Notes: a model not told the origin generated them from the sequence alone. Shown: positions 1 to 8,255, counted from the first letter of the stretch. The stretch: DNA of 64,000 bases from Melioribacter sp. (GCA_020723965.1 DYHW01000005.1:1-64000), one strand, 5' to 3'. Program-made: numbers and translations.

Positions 1-44
1 TTTTTCACCTTACTTAACTCAACCGAAATTCCATTTTCCGCTGA

Positions 45-287
45 ACCAATACAGTTAAGACACCGACTACTGCAGTTTCTGTTAGAGGGACAGATTATAC
101 AATAGAAGTAGATGATGATGGCACCACAACCTTGATTGTTTTAGATGGCGAAGTTGAAGTATCTGACTTGAACAATAAAAAAACTGTTGTTGTCAAGAAG
201 AACCAAAAATCAACTACAAAGCAGGGCGAACTTCCTTCTGAGCCAATAAACATAGACCCAAAACAAATTCCTAAATGGTGGGAATAA
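45..287 (+). pseudogene. C-terminal remnant of a FecR-domain protein
   Basis: The frame ending at the TAA at 285-287 reads VKTPTTAVSVRGTDYTIEV, then a DGTT..VLDGEVEV stretch. That is the core signature of FecR domains, which are periplasmic signalling or surface domains. The same frame has stops at 15-17 and 42-44, directly upstream of the recognisable homology, and no good start codon. The N-terminal part is therefore missing, frameshifted, or lost at a contig edge. It sits 58 bp before a lipoprotein gene on the same strand and may once have headed the same operon. The family call is fairly firm; whether the gene is functional cannot be decided from here. Confidence 0.5.
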
Positions 288-345
288 AAAATGGTGTGGC
301 AGATTTGCTAAAATTTAATGTGAGCACACGGGATGATAACATAAG

Positions 346-1212
346 ATGGGAAAAGGCAGAAGTATAAAAATCAAAGGTATTTTCATGGTGATGTTGCTTG
401 TAGGAGTTAGTATCTTATTGCTTTCCTGTGCATCTTCTCCCAAAAGGATAACGAAATTAGATTTTGAGCCTGAATTGCTAAGGGATGTAAGTGGTCTACC
501 TCAAGGTGATGATACATACAAACTTGAAAAAGGTGTATTGTATTTGGCTGGGAGGTCGAAAGTTACTCTTATCTTAGAGAGTTATTGCTTGAGTTCGGAC
601 CGTGCTGCGCCTGATGCAAACGAACCTTATTATTTTATTCATGGAGCGCCAACTATTCCATTATATAAAGAAATAATGTCGTTTGTTGCAGAGCATCCGG
701 AAGTAAAGCAAAGTCTTGTACAAAATTTACTCTGGAATCTTGCCAATGAAGTTAAATTTGAAGACCTATCCTATGCTGAACAGGAACTGTTACTAAAAGT
801 TGACCCTGATGCCTACCTTAAAGTAAACTCATTTCTTAAAGAAATGGCTAAAAAACAAATCCGCAGACTTTTAGAGCAGTATTTACCCAAGGAAGCTGAA
901 GTAGTTCTTACGATAGTGAAAGGAAAATACTATACTTATAATGATTATGAACGACAGATAAACTCTCTCCGGGCACGGGTTACGGAATCAATGCCTACGA
1001 ATGTTGTTCCACAACCTGTTGGTGAAACTGGGCTTTACGCAATAGTCTACGCAAGAGGGTATAGTAGGATTAAAGTGGTAATTTATAATCCTTCAAATCC
1101 AAGAGGCTTAATAATGAAAATTGTTGATTGGTTTACAAAACCCTGGAGAGAAGCAATTACGCAAGCATTGGGAACTGCCGGAAACTCTGCACTTGAAGGA
1201 TTTGGCGACTAA
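346..1212 (+). CDS. Predicted lipoprotein of unknown function
   Basis: This 288-residue protein starts with a basic stretch (GKGRSIKIKG), a hydrophobic segment and the lipobox LLLSC at about residues 24-28. It should therefore be exported and lipid-modified at that Cys. I do not recognise the mature domain; it is mixed alpha/beta in character with a basic amphipathic stretch (MAKKQIRRLLEQYLPKEAE). An internal ATG 13 codons later would also keep the signal peptide, but the first start gives the better basic n-region. It lies between a FecR remnant and two zinc-ribbon genes on the same strand, all closely spaced, so they may form one transcription unit. Confidence 0.6.
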   Translation: MGKGRSIKIKGIFMVMLLVGVSILLLSCASSPKRITKLDFEPELLRDVSGLPQGDDTYKLEKGVLYLAGRSKVTLILESYCLSSDRAAPDANEPYYFIHGAPTIPLYKEIMSFVAEHPEVKQSLVQNLLWNLANEVKFEDLSYAEQELLLKVDPDAYLKVNSFLKEMAKKQIRRLLEQYLPKEAEVVLTIVKGKYYTYNDYERQINSLRARVTESMPTNVVPQPVGETGLYAIVYARGYSRIKVVIYNPSNPRGLIMKIVDWFTKPWREAITQALGTAGNSALEGFGD

Positions 1213-1255
1213 AAACTCTACCTTTTCAAGAAAGCAAACAAAAGGAGATTAAATT

Positions 1256-1585
1256 ATGCCCGGATACAAACATCCTTGTAGGTATTGCGATAAACTAATT
1301 CCGCCGGATTCAAATGTTTGCCCATTATGCGGTAAAATAAATCCACTGGGACCCTTGAGATGTCCAAAATGTAGAAATCCAATCCAGAAAGATTGGAAGA
1401 GATGCAGTAATTGCGGGCTCTCGTTAGAAATTGATTGCCCAAAATGCGGCAAGATAACTTTTTTTGGAGATTACTGTGAGCACTGCGATGCTCGCTTAGT
1501 AGTAGTTTGTCCAAATCCAAAATGTAAAACAGAACAGCCACCAATCGGAAATAATTGTATAAAATGCAATAAACCATTAAAGTAA
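1256..1585 (+). CDS. Tandem zinc-ribbon protein
   Basis: This 109-residue protein is almost entirely zinc ribbon. Eight cysteine pairs are visible in order (CRYC, CPLC, CPKC, CSNC, CPKC, CEHC, CPNPKC, CIKC), enough for four four-Cys metal sites. There is no signal peptide or membrane segment, so it is probably cytoplasmic. A good ribosome site (AAAGGAG at 1240-1246) precedes the ATG. The gene is 43 bp after the lipoprotein and 16 bp before another zinc-ribbon gene, which suggests co-transcription. Zinc ribbons of this type usually bind protein or nucleic acid; the actual partner cannot be read from the sequence. Confidence 0.6.
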   Translation: MPGYKHPCRYCDKLIPPDSNVCPLCGKINPLGPLRCPKCRNPIQKDWKRCSNCGLSLEIDCPKCGKITFFGDYCEHCDARLVVVCPNPKCKTEQPPIGNNCIKCNKPLK

Positions 1586-1601
1586 AAAGGAGGATAAAAC
1601 T

Positions 1602-2267
1602 ATGGCGCTACAACCATTTACAGACAATTTTGCGGATAACAGCACAGAGGCAGGATCCCAGTTTACTTTCTTCTGCGACCTCTGCAGGGAAGATTATAAG
1701 ACCAAATTTATAGAGTCCAAGACTCATAAAAAAGCCGGGCTTTTACGTGGGTTGGGTAAGGCAATATCGATAGGCACATCTCTACTGGGAAGATCAGGAA
1801 CGGGTTATACAATTGAAAGAGGTGCTGATATTCTCACCGAACGCTATCGGGGAATGTCCCCTGCATGGCACAAGGAACATGAAGGGGCGTTTGAACTTGC
1901 CCAGAACGAGGCGAAGCAGCGTTTTCGTCGTTGCCCTAAATGCAAAAAATGGGTCTGTGAAAACGACTGGAATGAACAGGAAGGGCTTTGCGTAGATGAT
2001 GCCCCAAGAGTAAGCGTTGAAGTTGCCGCTGCAAAAGCACAGAAAGCAGTTCAAGATATACAGGAAAAAGCAGCCAGCACACAGGTCTTTACCGGAGAAA
2101 TTGAAAGCAAGCAAACGCTCTGTTTCCAATGCGGTAAACCTGCTGGCGAAGGCAAATTCTGCAATAACTGCGGAGCTGCGCTTAATTTAATAAAATGTCC
2201 AAAGTGCGGGGCACAGAATTCGACAGGAACAAGATTCTGTGGTGAGTGCGGAACAAAACTTGGATAA
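1602..2267 (+). CDS. Zinc-ribbon domain protein with N- and C-terminal Cys clusters
   Basis: The 221-residue product has an N-terminal pair CDLC near residue 25 that probably joins the CPKC pair near residue 113 in one metal site. A Gly-rich segment lies between them, followed by an Ala/Lys-rich helix (about 137-160). The C-terminal double zinc ribbon has pairs CFQC/CNNC and CPKC/CGEC. The start is supported by AAGGAGG 8 bases upstream. It follows the tandem zinc-ribbon gene by 16 bp and is the last gene before an attC-like site and a convergent terminator. The exact function is unknown. Confidence 0.6.
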   Translation: MALQPFTDNFADNSTEAGSQFTFFCDLCREDYKTKFIESKTHKKAGLLRGLGKAISIGTSLLGRSGTGYTIERGADILTERYRGMSPAWHKEHEGAFELAQNEAKQRFRRCPKCKKWVCENDWNEQEGLCVDDAPRVSVEVAAAKAQKAVQDIQEKAASTQVFTGEIESKQTLCFQCGKPAGEGKFCNNCGAALNLIKCPKCGAQNSTGTRFCGECGTKLG

Positions 2268-2289
2268 ATAAAAATATCGCCGCCGCTTC

Positions 2290-2428
2290 GCCTAACACGC
2301 CCAACAACGACGCTCCCACATTCGAGAAAGAACAATTGTTGTCGCTCCATTGTGCCGCTTCGCGTTTTGGTTGCTTCGCTCTTTTGATAGCGGCAAACTT
2401 GCACGGCGTGCTTGCTCAAACGTTAGAC
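2290..2428 (+). other. attC-like integron recombination site (candidate)
   Basis: A 139-base segment is bounded by GCCTAAC (2290-2296) and GTTAGAC (2422-2428). These match the RYYYAAC and GTTRRRY core-site consensus of integron attC sites and are inversely complementary at six of seven positions. Just inside, CAACAACGACGC and the complement of the inner right arm (GAGCAAGCACGC) also pair at 8 of 12 positions, as expected for the L boxes. The 139-base length fits long attC sites. The segment directly follows the zinc-ribbon gene, so gene plus site has the shape of a gene cassette. Only one copy is visible and no integrase lies in the window. Confidence 0.4.
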
Positions 2429-2455
2429 CACTTTTGCTTGGCAAATGCTGATAAA

Positions 2456-2492
2456 AAAGCAGAAGGGTCAACAGCGAGGCAGTAGACCCTTC
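2456..2492 (-). terminator. Rho-independent terminator of the S46 peptidase gene
   Basis: GAAGGGTC at 2462-2469 pairs perfectly with GACCCTTC at 2485-2492 across a 15-base loop. Read on the minus strand, the stem is followed by TGC and then a run of six T. It lies just past the stop codon of the minus-strand peptidase gene and faces the plus-strand zinc-ribbon gene. Confidence 0.6.
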
Positions 2493-2527
2493 CTAACAAA
2501 AACAAAATTGTTAAAAAATATTTTTTA

Positions 2528-4654
2528 TTATTTAGGCAGTTTCCCTTCTTTCAATTCTTCAGCTAGGCGGTCTGCTTTGTAAACTTTATCGATAGCATGA
2601 ACCATTGCACGAGAATCTACAGCAACGCAGCGGTTGTTATGCGGCATATAAATAAAATTGCCAACAATACTATCCATATTACCGTCGAATGCAAGTCCTA
2701 CTACTTCTGCATTTTTATTGATGATAGCACTGCCGGAATTTCCGCCAACTATATCATTTGTAGAGATAAAGTTGAACGGCGTATGAAGATCGAGCTTGCC
2801 TGTTGTTGAAGTTATAGACCAACGTTCATGAAGATTCCACGGATATTCTTTATAGAAAGAGAACCAACGATCATACATTCCATAAAAAGTTGTAAAGAAG
2901 GGCGCTTTTGTTCCGTTGTAATCGAAGCTCGCTAGAACGCCGTCGCTTAAGCGTAATGTAAAGTTTGCATCCGGCGGAATAGACGTGCCGTAAATTTTAA
3001 AGATTGCCTGCCCAAGCATGTCGTCATAAACTTGTTCTGTATTTGTAACTTCTTTAGCCAAATTTTGAAGTTCCGGTAATTTTGCCTGCGATTCTTTTAC
3101 GAATAGTAAAAACGGATCGTCGGATTTTAATATTTCTTCGGCTCCCTTTTTAACAAAACTTATAGCGGCATTTCTATTTCCAATTATTGAGTTCTTAAGT
3201 GCAAATGCCGCGGCTTCTTTTCCTTTTTTATTTCCATATAATTTTTTTACAAACGGATCCTCATCGCCAAGATTCATTCTCATATAATCCGCCCAGATCC
3301 ATAGTTTTGTGTCTTCGAGCGTTTTATCAAGATTTTCCGGATAGACTGCGTTGATAGTTGAATCCAACTTAGTTCCTTTGTACTGAGCAGCTCTTTGATC
3401 TTCCGGCTTCTGCAATTCATTTGCAAGATCTAGAATGCTTTTGGCAATTGAAAAATATTTTGGCGTAAATCTTGGGTTGAGCGTGTAAGCAGAAATTTTA
3501 GGGCCGTATTTTCTCATCTCCATCCGTGTTCTCTCGATATTTTCCCAAACTTTTCCATATTGTTCATTCAATTCCGGATTTTTCCAAACTGCCTCTTGTA
3601 ATTTCTTTTGAAAATCTTTTTTCCGAGCCATTAAGTAATGATCTGTCAATCCTTTATAAATAGTCGAAACAACTTTTTGACTGTTGCCGATTTCGACTCT
3701 GATCTTTTCAAATTCTTCTGCTCGTTTTGGTTCAACTTTTTTCAATTCTTCAAGGGTATTATAATAAGTATCAAGCAAGAAAGAGTTATTCTTATAAGTT
3801 ACATCGCGAAAATATTCAAGCTGTGCAATAGTTTTTAATCTTTGTGTTGTGCCCGGGTTGCCAACAGTAAAGATTGGTTCCCCTGGTTGAATTCCTTTTG
3901 TAGAGAACTTGAAAAAATTTGCTGCTTTTACTGGCTGATCATTTTCATAAGCGCGCAGAAATGCACAATCTAAATTATAGCGGGGATATGTGAAGTTATC
4001 GTAATCTCCGCCGAAATAGGCAATTGCCATCTCAGGAGCAAAAACAAGACGAATATCATTGTATCTTTTATAACCATAAATAGAAAATTTTGCGCCGTTA
4101 AATAGAGAAACTACTTGGCAGGTCAATCCGGTTTCTTTTTGATAGTTTTCAACAAGTTCTTTGAATTTTGCTTCGCGAGCTTTTGCTTTTTCTTCGTTGG
4201 TCTTTCCTGCCGCAATTGCTGTTTGCACTTCCGCTGTTACATCTTTTATAAGAAGTAGTTGATCAGCGTAGTAATTTGGAATTTTTCTTTCTTCAGCAAG
4301 AGTTTTAGCAAAAAAACCCTCTTCAATAATATTTTCCCCCTCTTTCTTAACACGTTCTAAAATTCCGCGAACGCAGTGGTGATTTGTCATCATCAAACCA
4401 TCTTCAGATATAAATGAAGAAGTACATCCGGGCAATCTTAATGCGGAAAGACGAACATCTTCAAACCATGTTTCATCAACTTTCATTCCGTAAGTTTTGT
4501 TGAGGTATTCCACAGGCGGATAGTCGAAAGACCACATCTTGCCTGTATCGAACTTTTGAGCTTTAACTGTATCGAGATTAACTTGCGCTTGAAGAGGTAA
4601 AACATATGCAAAGAGAATTAAGAATAATGTTGAATAGCTTAATACTTTTTTCAT
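2528..4654 (-). CDS. S46 family dipeptidyl peptidase (DPP7/DPP11 type)
   Basis: The protein (708 aa from the chosen start) removes dipeptides from peptide N-termini in the periplasm. The start at 4654 is preferred because it places a clean signal peptide (MKKVLSYSTLFLILFAYVLP, cleavage after LQAQ) at the N-terminus; an in-frame codon 23 residues upstream adds a non-signal stretch. Chymotrypsin-like landmarks are TNHHC near residue 93 (catalytic His), GGDYDNFTYPR (Asp region) and GGNSGS near residue 645 (nucleophile Ser). The residue 18 positions after the Ser is Gly, as in DPP7, rather than the Arg of DPP11, so hydrophobic P1 preference is inferred. Length fits the family. Confidence 0.93.
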   Translation of the reverse strand: MKKVLSYSTLFLILFAYVLPLQAQVNLDTVKAQKFDTGKMWSFDYPPVEYLNKTYGMKVDETWFEDVRLSALRLPGCTSSFISEDGLMMTNHHCVRGILERVKKEGENIIEEGFFAKTLAEERKIPNYYADQLLLIKDVTAEVQTAIAAGKTNEEKAKAREAKFKELVENYQKETGLTCQVVSLFNGAKFSIYGYKRYNDIRLVFAPEMAIAYFGGDYDNFTYPRYNLDCAFLRAYENDQPVKAANFFKFSTKGIQPGEPIFTVGNPGTTQRLKTIAQLEYFRDVTYKNNSFLLDTYYNTLEELKKVEPKRAEEFEKIRVEIGNSQKVVSTIYKGLTDHYLMARKKDFQKKLQEAVWKNPELNEQYGKVWENIERTRMEMRKYGPKISAYTLNPRFTPKYFSIAKSILDLANELQKPEDQRAAQYKGTKLDSTINAVYPENLDKTLEDTKLWIWADYMRMNLGDEDPFVKKLYGNKKGKEAAAFALKNSIIGNRNAAISFVKKGAEEILKSDDPFLLFVKESQAKLPELQNLAKEVTNTEQVYDDMLGQAIFKIYGTSIPPDANFTLRLSDGVLASFDYNGTKAPFFTTFYGMYDRWFSFYKEYPWNLHERWSITSTTGKLDLHTPFNFISTNDIVGGNSGSAIINKNAEVVGLAFDGNMDSIVGNFIYMPHNNRCVAVDSRAMVHAIDKVYKADRLAEELKEGKLPK

Positions 4655-4868
4655 GCCACACCTAATGTTTATAAAGTAATTTTGATTTGATTCAAAAATA
4701 AAACAGTTGGGCTTCATAACCAAGATAGTTGTTAGCAGACGTTAAAAAAATTTCTGTTTGAAGTACGAATAGTTTCGGGGGGAAGAGGAAGAACAGGTCT
4801 TTTATTTCTTGAAGAAGACTGTAAATAATAACTTACAGCTGCGCTGATTAAGAATTTAATTTATGCAG

Positions 4869-5318
4869 TTATCCCCTCAGCTTATCTAAAAGCTCGTTCA
4901 ACTTTTTTGCTTCGGCTTTTGATAATTTCTTGAAGAAAGAATCATATTTTTCATTCAGTTTATCAATCTCAGCAAGCAATTTCAATCCTTTTTCTGTGAT
5001 AATTACATCAACTTGCCTGCGGTCGAGTTTTGAAATATTTCGTTTAACAAAACCTTTCACGCGCAAACGCTCAACAAGACGAGATGCATCCGACATTTTA
5101 TCGAGCATTCTCTCCTTCAACAAATTCACTGTTACCGGATTAGGATATTGCCCGCGTAGAATTCGTAAAATATTGTATTGATTACCGGTAATATGATAAT
5201 TCTTAAAAAGTCTTGATTGCAAATTTATAAGCCAGCCGTAAGAATAAATTAAATTTACGGCCAGCTTATGAAATTCGTTTCTAAACTTGGGCTGCTTTAT
5301 TTCCTGCTCAAGCCTCAT
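4869..5318 (-). CDS. MarR family transcriptional regulator
   Basis: This 149-residue protein has the MarR layout: an N-terminal dimerisation helix, a winged helix over about residues 45-115 with the segment LLKERMLDKMSDASRLVERL (recognition region), and a wing containing KLDRRQVDVIITEKG, followed by a C-terminal helix. MarR proteins are dimeric repressors, often of the operon they lie in. Its ATG overlaps the stop of the upstream yceI gene by one base (TAATG), so the two are translationally coupled. Two TGTCGyAACA sites upstream of yceI are plausible operators. The inducer is not evident. Confidence 0.9.
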   Translation of the reverse strand: MRLEQEIKQPKFRNEFHKLAVNLIYSYGWLINLQSRLFKNYHITGNQYNILRILRGQYPNPVTVNLLKERMLDKMSDASRLVERLRVKGFVKRNISKLDRRQVDVIITEKGLKLLAEIDKLNEKYDSFFKKLSKAEAKKLNELLDKLRG

Positions 5319-5902
5319 TATGATTTTTGAAGTTGGAGATTAACTGTGATATAAACTGTTTTCCCAACAACTGCGCCGCCTGCTTCCATTAAAGTGTTCC
5401 ATTTCAAATTAAAGTCGAATCTGTTTAACTCGCCTGTTATTTTGAAGCCGGCTTTTATATTGCCCCACGGGTCTTTAATTGTTCCGTTGTAAACTACATC
5501 GAGTGTTACTTCTTTAGTTACGTCGCGCATTGTGAGATCGCCGACAAGTTTATAGTTCTTTCCGCTAACTTTCTTTAACGACTTGCCCTTGAAAGTTATC
5601 TTCGGAAATTTTTCGGCGTTGAAAAAATCGTCAGATTTTAAGTGCACGTCCCTTTTTTCATTTTCGGTGCTGATGCTGGCTACATCAATTAAAAAATTGA
5701 TCTTTGCATCAGAAAAATCCTCTTTCGAAGCTTCAATATCGCCGTCAAACGATTTGAATTGACCTGTTACTTCTGAAATTACAAGGTGAGAGACGGAAAA
5801 CTGCACGTTTGAATGAGATTTATCTAATGCCCATTTAGTTTGAGCGCTAAGTGAAATAAACCCGAACAACAAAAGAACTGCCGCAAAACGAAGCTTTGCC
5901 AT
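5318..5902 (-). CDS. YceI family periplasmic protein
   Basis: The 194-residue product has a signal peptide (about residues 1-20, ending LSAQ) and a full YceI lipocalin-like beta-barrel domain. It opens with WALDKSHSNVQFSVSHLVIS, has the ENEKRDVHLKSDDFFN segment in the middle and ends with the last strands. YceI proteins bind long polyisoprenoid or amphiphilic ligands in the periplasm. A strong ribosome site AGGAGG lies 6 bases before the ATG. It is the first gene of a two-gene operon with marR. A second, more divergent YceI gene is present at 59638-60276. Confidence 0.92.
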   Translation of the reverse strand: MAKLRFAAVLLLFGFISLSAQTKWALDKSHSNVQFSVSHLVISEVTGQFKSFDGDIEASKEDFSDAKINFLIDVASISTENEKRDVHLKSDDFFNAEKFPKITFKGKSLKKVSGKNYKLVGDLTMRDVTKEVTLDVVYNGTIKDPWGNIKAGFKITGELNRFDFNLKWNTLMEAGGAVVGKTVYITVNLQLQKS

Positions 5903-6235
5903 TTGAACCTCCTATTTGATAATTAATATTTATTACGAGTTGGAATATATGTCGTAACATCTATTGTCGCAACATTTAATTTTTCTTTAAAGTTCACAAG
6001 CAGATAATTTATTTTATCGGAGTTAAAGAAATATGAAGCATATAGAAAAGTCTAAAATGTATAACTGTTTGAACCTGATTTACCATAAAACAGCATGGTT
6101 TTGCCTTCTTATTATGCCAACTAAAAAGGCATCCGGTACTTGCAGATGCAAAAATAAACCAGCAGCAGCCGCTATTTTCTTATGTTTTATTTATCTTTGA
6201 TTCGTAAATTATTTGAAAAATTTTCGGAAACACGA
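5903..6235. other. Divergent intergenic region between yceI-marR and the phosphohexomutase
   Basis: This 333-base stretch separates divergent genes, so it should hold promoters for both directions. The only structure I can support is the pair of TGTCGyAACA boxes. The frame of the phosphohexomutase stays open upstream of 6236 but shows no family similarity there. Confidence 0.5.
5950..5974 (-). promoter_or_regulatory. Candidate MarR operator: two TGTCGyAACA boxes
   Basis: TGTCGTAACA (5950-5959) and TGTCGCAACA (5965-5974) are near-identical boxes with their starts 15 bases apart. Each has TGT/ACA dyad symmetry. They lie about 50-70 bases upstream of the yceI start in the yceI-marR operon, where an autoregulating MarR protein would be expected to bind. 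Assignment to this MarR protein is inference. Confidence 0.4.
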
Positions 6236-7582
6236 ATGGAAAAAATCTCTTCTTTTAAGGCATACGATATACGAGGCAAAGTTCCGGGCGAATTGAACGC
6301 TGAACTAGCTTATAAAATCAGTCGTGCTTTTGCAAAATACTTAAATGCGAAATCAGTTGTGATTGGGCGCGATATTAGAAAGTCATCACCTGAAATTTTC
6401 ACCGCGCTTTCAAAAGGTTTGAACGATGCAGGCTGCGACGTAATTGATCTTGGATTATGCGGAACTGAAATGATCTACTTCGGCACGCCGTTTTTGAATG
6501 CCGATGGCGGTATAATGATTACCGCAAGCCACAATCCGCCTGAATATAACGGACTAAAATTTGTAAAAAAAGGTTCAGTCCCGATGGGTTACGATTCCGG
6601 TTTGAATGAAATTGAAAAAATGATTTTAAGGAATGATTTAAGCGAAGTTGCTGAAGTGAAAGGAAAAGTCTTTCAGAAAGATATTATGGATGATTTCATA
6701 ACAAAGCTCACACAATTCTTCGATTCAAAAAAAATCCAACCATACAAGGTTGTTGTAAATGCGGGCAACGGCTGCGCCGGACCAGCGCTCGATGCTCTTG
6801 AAAAATATCTGCCAATAAAAATGATAAAAGTCTTTCACGAACCCGATTCGAATTTTCCGAATGGCGTTCCAAATCCTTTATTGCCTGAAAACCGCCAACC
6901 AACTATAGACGCAATTAAACAGAACAATGCAGATCTCGGTGTTGCATGGGATGGCGACTACGACAGATGTTTTTTCTTTGACGAACAAGGAAATTTTATA
7001 GAAGGATATTACATAGTTGGTTTGCTTGCAAAATCAATTCTTAAAACTTATCCGGGGGAAAAAATTGTTCATGATCCGCGGCTCGTTTGGAATACGATTA
7101 ATGTTGTCTATAAAGCCGGCGGAGAAGCGGTCGTTTCTCAGAGCGGACATGCATTCATAAAACAAAAGATGAGAGAAGTGAATTCAATCTATGGAGGCGA
7201 GATGTCTGCGCATCATTACTTCCGCGATAATTACTATTCGGATAGCGGACTTATCCCATTCGTTCTCATTCTTCAATTGATGTCCGACGAAAAAGCGAAA
7301 ATGTCGGAACTTGTTGGAAAAATGATTGAAGCATACCCCTGTTCTGGGGAGATAAATTCAGCTGTTTCGGATGCCGCCGCAAAAATCAAAGTAATCAAAG
7401 AAAAATATACTGGCGGTAAAGTTGATGAATTGGACGGGCTTAGCATAGAATATCCAGATTGGCGTTTTAATGTACGTATGAGCAACACCGAGCCGCTGCT
7501 GCGCTTAAACGTAGAATCTCGCCATAATGAAAAATTGATGAACGAAAAGACTAAAGAATTATTAGATTTGATTAGGAGTTAA
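6236..7582 (+). CDS. Phosphomannomutase/phosphoglucomutase
   Basis: This enzyme interconverts hexose 6-phosphate and 1-phosphate (448 aa from the chosen start). Four-domain landmarks of the alpha-D-phosphohexomutase family are all present. They are KAYDIRG at the N-terminus, the phosphoserine loop ITASHNPPEYNG near residue 100, the metal loop DGDYDRC near residue 240, the sugar loop GGEMSAHHYF near residue 320, and the phosphate-binding MSNTEPLLRLN near residue 420. The start at 6236 is chosen because homology begins at MEKISSFKAYDIRG; an upstream in-frame ATG at 6182 adds 18 unrelated residues. GEMSAHHYF resembles the dual-specific PMM/PGM group; strict specificity is not proven. Confidence 0.93.
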   Translation: MEKISSFKAYDIRGKVPGELNAELAYKISRAFAKYLNAKSVVIGRDIRKSSPEIFTALSKGLNDAGCDVIDLGLCGTEMIYFGTPFLNADGGIMITASHNPPEYNGLKFVKKGSVPMGYDSGLNEIEKMILRNDLSEVAEVKGKVFQKDIMDDFITKLTQFFDSKKIQPYKVVVNAGNGCAGPALDALEKYLPIKMIKVFHEPDSNFPNGVPNPLLPENRQPTIDAIKQNNADLGVAWDGDYDRCFFFDEQGNFIEGYYIVGLLAKSILKTYPGEKIVHDPRLVWNTINVVYKAGGEAVVSQSGHAFIKQKMREVNSIYGGEMSAHHYFRDNYYSDSGLIPFVLILQLMSDEKAKMSELVGKMIEAYPCSGEINSAVSDAAAKIKVIKEKYTGGKVDELDGLSIEYPDWRFNVRMSNTEPLLRLNVESRHNEKLMNEKTKELLDLIRS

Positions 7583-7644
7583 AAACTAAAAAAAATAAAT
7601 TGCGTCTAATGAGCAAAGCTTAATAATTATTTCGGAGAAATAAA

Positions 7645-7863
7645 ATGACAACAGGACAAGAAAAATCGATTGATGTTGATAAACTTTTGAAGAATAAATT
7701 GAAAGCAGTTAGCGTTGGCTCGCTGGAAAATGCGATTGCAAAAGTTATCAGCGATATGGTTGGCGAAGATTATAAATGCACTATAGGCGAGGTTAAATAT
7801 ACATTATTTAGCGGCGCTGATTTTCATGTTAAGGTTGAGTTAAGTTATAACCCCGAGCAATAA
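7645..7863 (+). CDS. Small conserved-looking protein of unknown function
   Basis: A 72-residue soluble protein with no cysteines apart from one, no membrane segment and a good ribosome site (TCGGAG about 9 bases before the ATG). It reads as an N-terminal helical half (DVDKLLKNKLKAVSVGSLENAIAKVISDM) followed by a beta-rich half with alternating hydrophobics (YKCTIGEVKYTLFSGADFHV, then KVELSYNPEQ). I do not recognise a family. It lies 62 bp after the phosphohexomutase gene on the same strand and is followed by a large hairpin, so it may be the last gene of that transcript. Confidence 0.5.
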   Translation: MTTGQEKSIDVDKLLKNKLKAVSVGSLENAIAKVISDMVGEDYKCTIGEVKYTLFSGADFHVKVELSYNPEQ

Positions 7864-7869
7864 ATTTTA

Positions 7870-7926
7870 GGGAGTTGATGCTGGAACACGGGTTTCCCCC
7901 CAGACCTGGGTTCCGGCTCTTCTCCC
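7870..7926 (+). terminator. Two-part hairpin after the 72-aa gene, possible terminator
   Basis: An outer stem GGGAG (7870-7874)/CTCCC (7922-7926) encloses an inner imperfect stem, GGAACACGGGT with ACCTGGGTTCC (9 of 11 pairs). GTTTTAAG follows. It starts 7 bases after the stop codon of the 72-aa gene. The T tract is short, so it may be a dispersed palindrome acting as a terminator. Confidence 0.4.
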
Positions 7927-8096
7927 TGTTTTAAGTCATATCTCAATATCAATTTCTCAAATTTGGCGAATAATAAGCTGTCGCGTTTAAAATTTGCGCC
8001 TCAAAAATATTCATAAAATACTTTGATGATATCTTTAGCACCACTTTAAAATTATCCGATCTTTTCGATAATATATTTGGAAAAGAAGAGATAATA

Positions 8097-8255
8097 ATGT
8101 ACAAACTATTTGAAATAGCGAGAGCATTTTACGGAGTGATGATTCCTAAGAGACTTCAGAAAAATTTTCTTCGATTTGTCATAGAATATTTGGATGAGAG
8201 ATATTCCGTTGAAACCGCAGTTGGGCTTGCGCTTCGGAAGTTACACTTAAATTAA
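8097..8255 (+). CDS. Possible 52-residue basic small protein
   Basis: An open frame from ATG 8097 to TAA 8253-8255 encodes 52 residues, basic and amphipathic (MYKLFEIARAFYG, then PKRLQKNFLRFVIEYLDE). A ribosome site AAGAAGAG ends about 6 bases before the ATG. The reading has protein-like composition with no low-complexity runs, and a bidirectional hairpin terminator lies 33 bases after the stop. I do not recognise a family. It could also be the end of a decayed larger gene. Confidence 0.4.
   Translation: MYKLFEIARAFYGVMIPKRLQKNFLRFVIEYLDERYSVETAVGLALRKLHLN

Noticed and set aside
1254..1577. 107-codon minus-strand frame opposite the first zinc-ribbon gene
   Set aside because: The plus-strand frame has a perfect pattern of CXXC pairs and a ribosome site; the antisense frame has neither.
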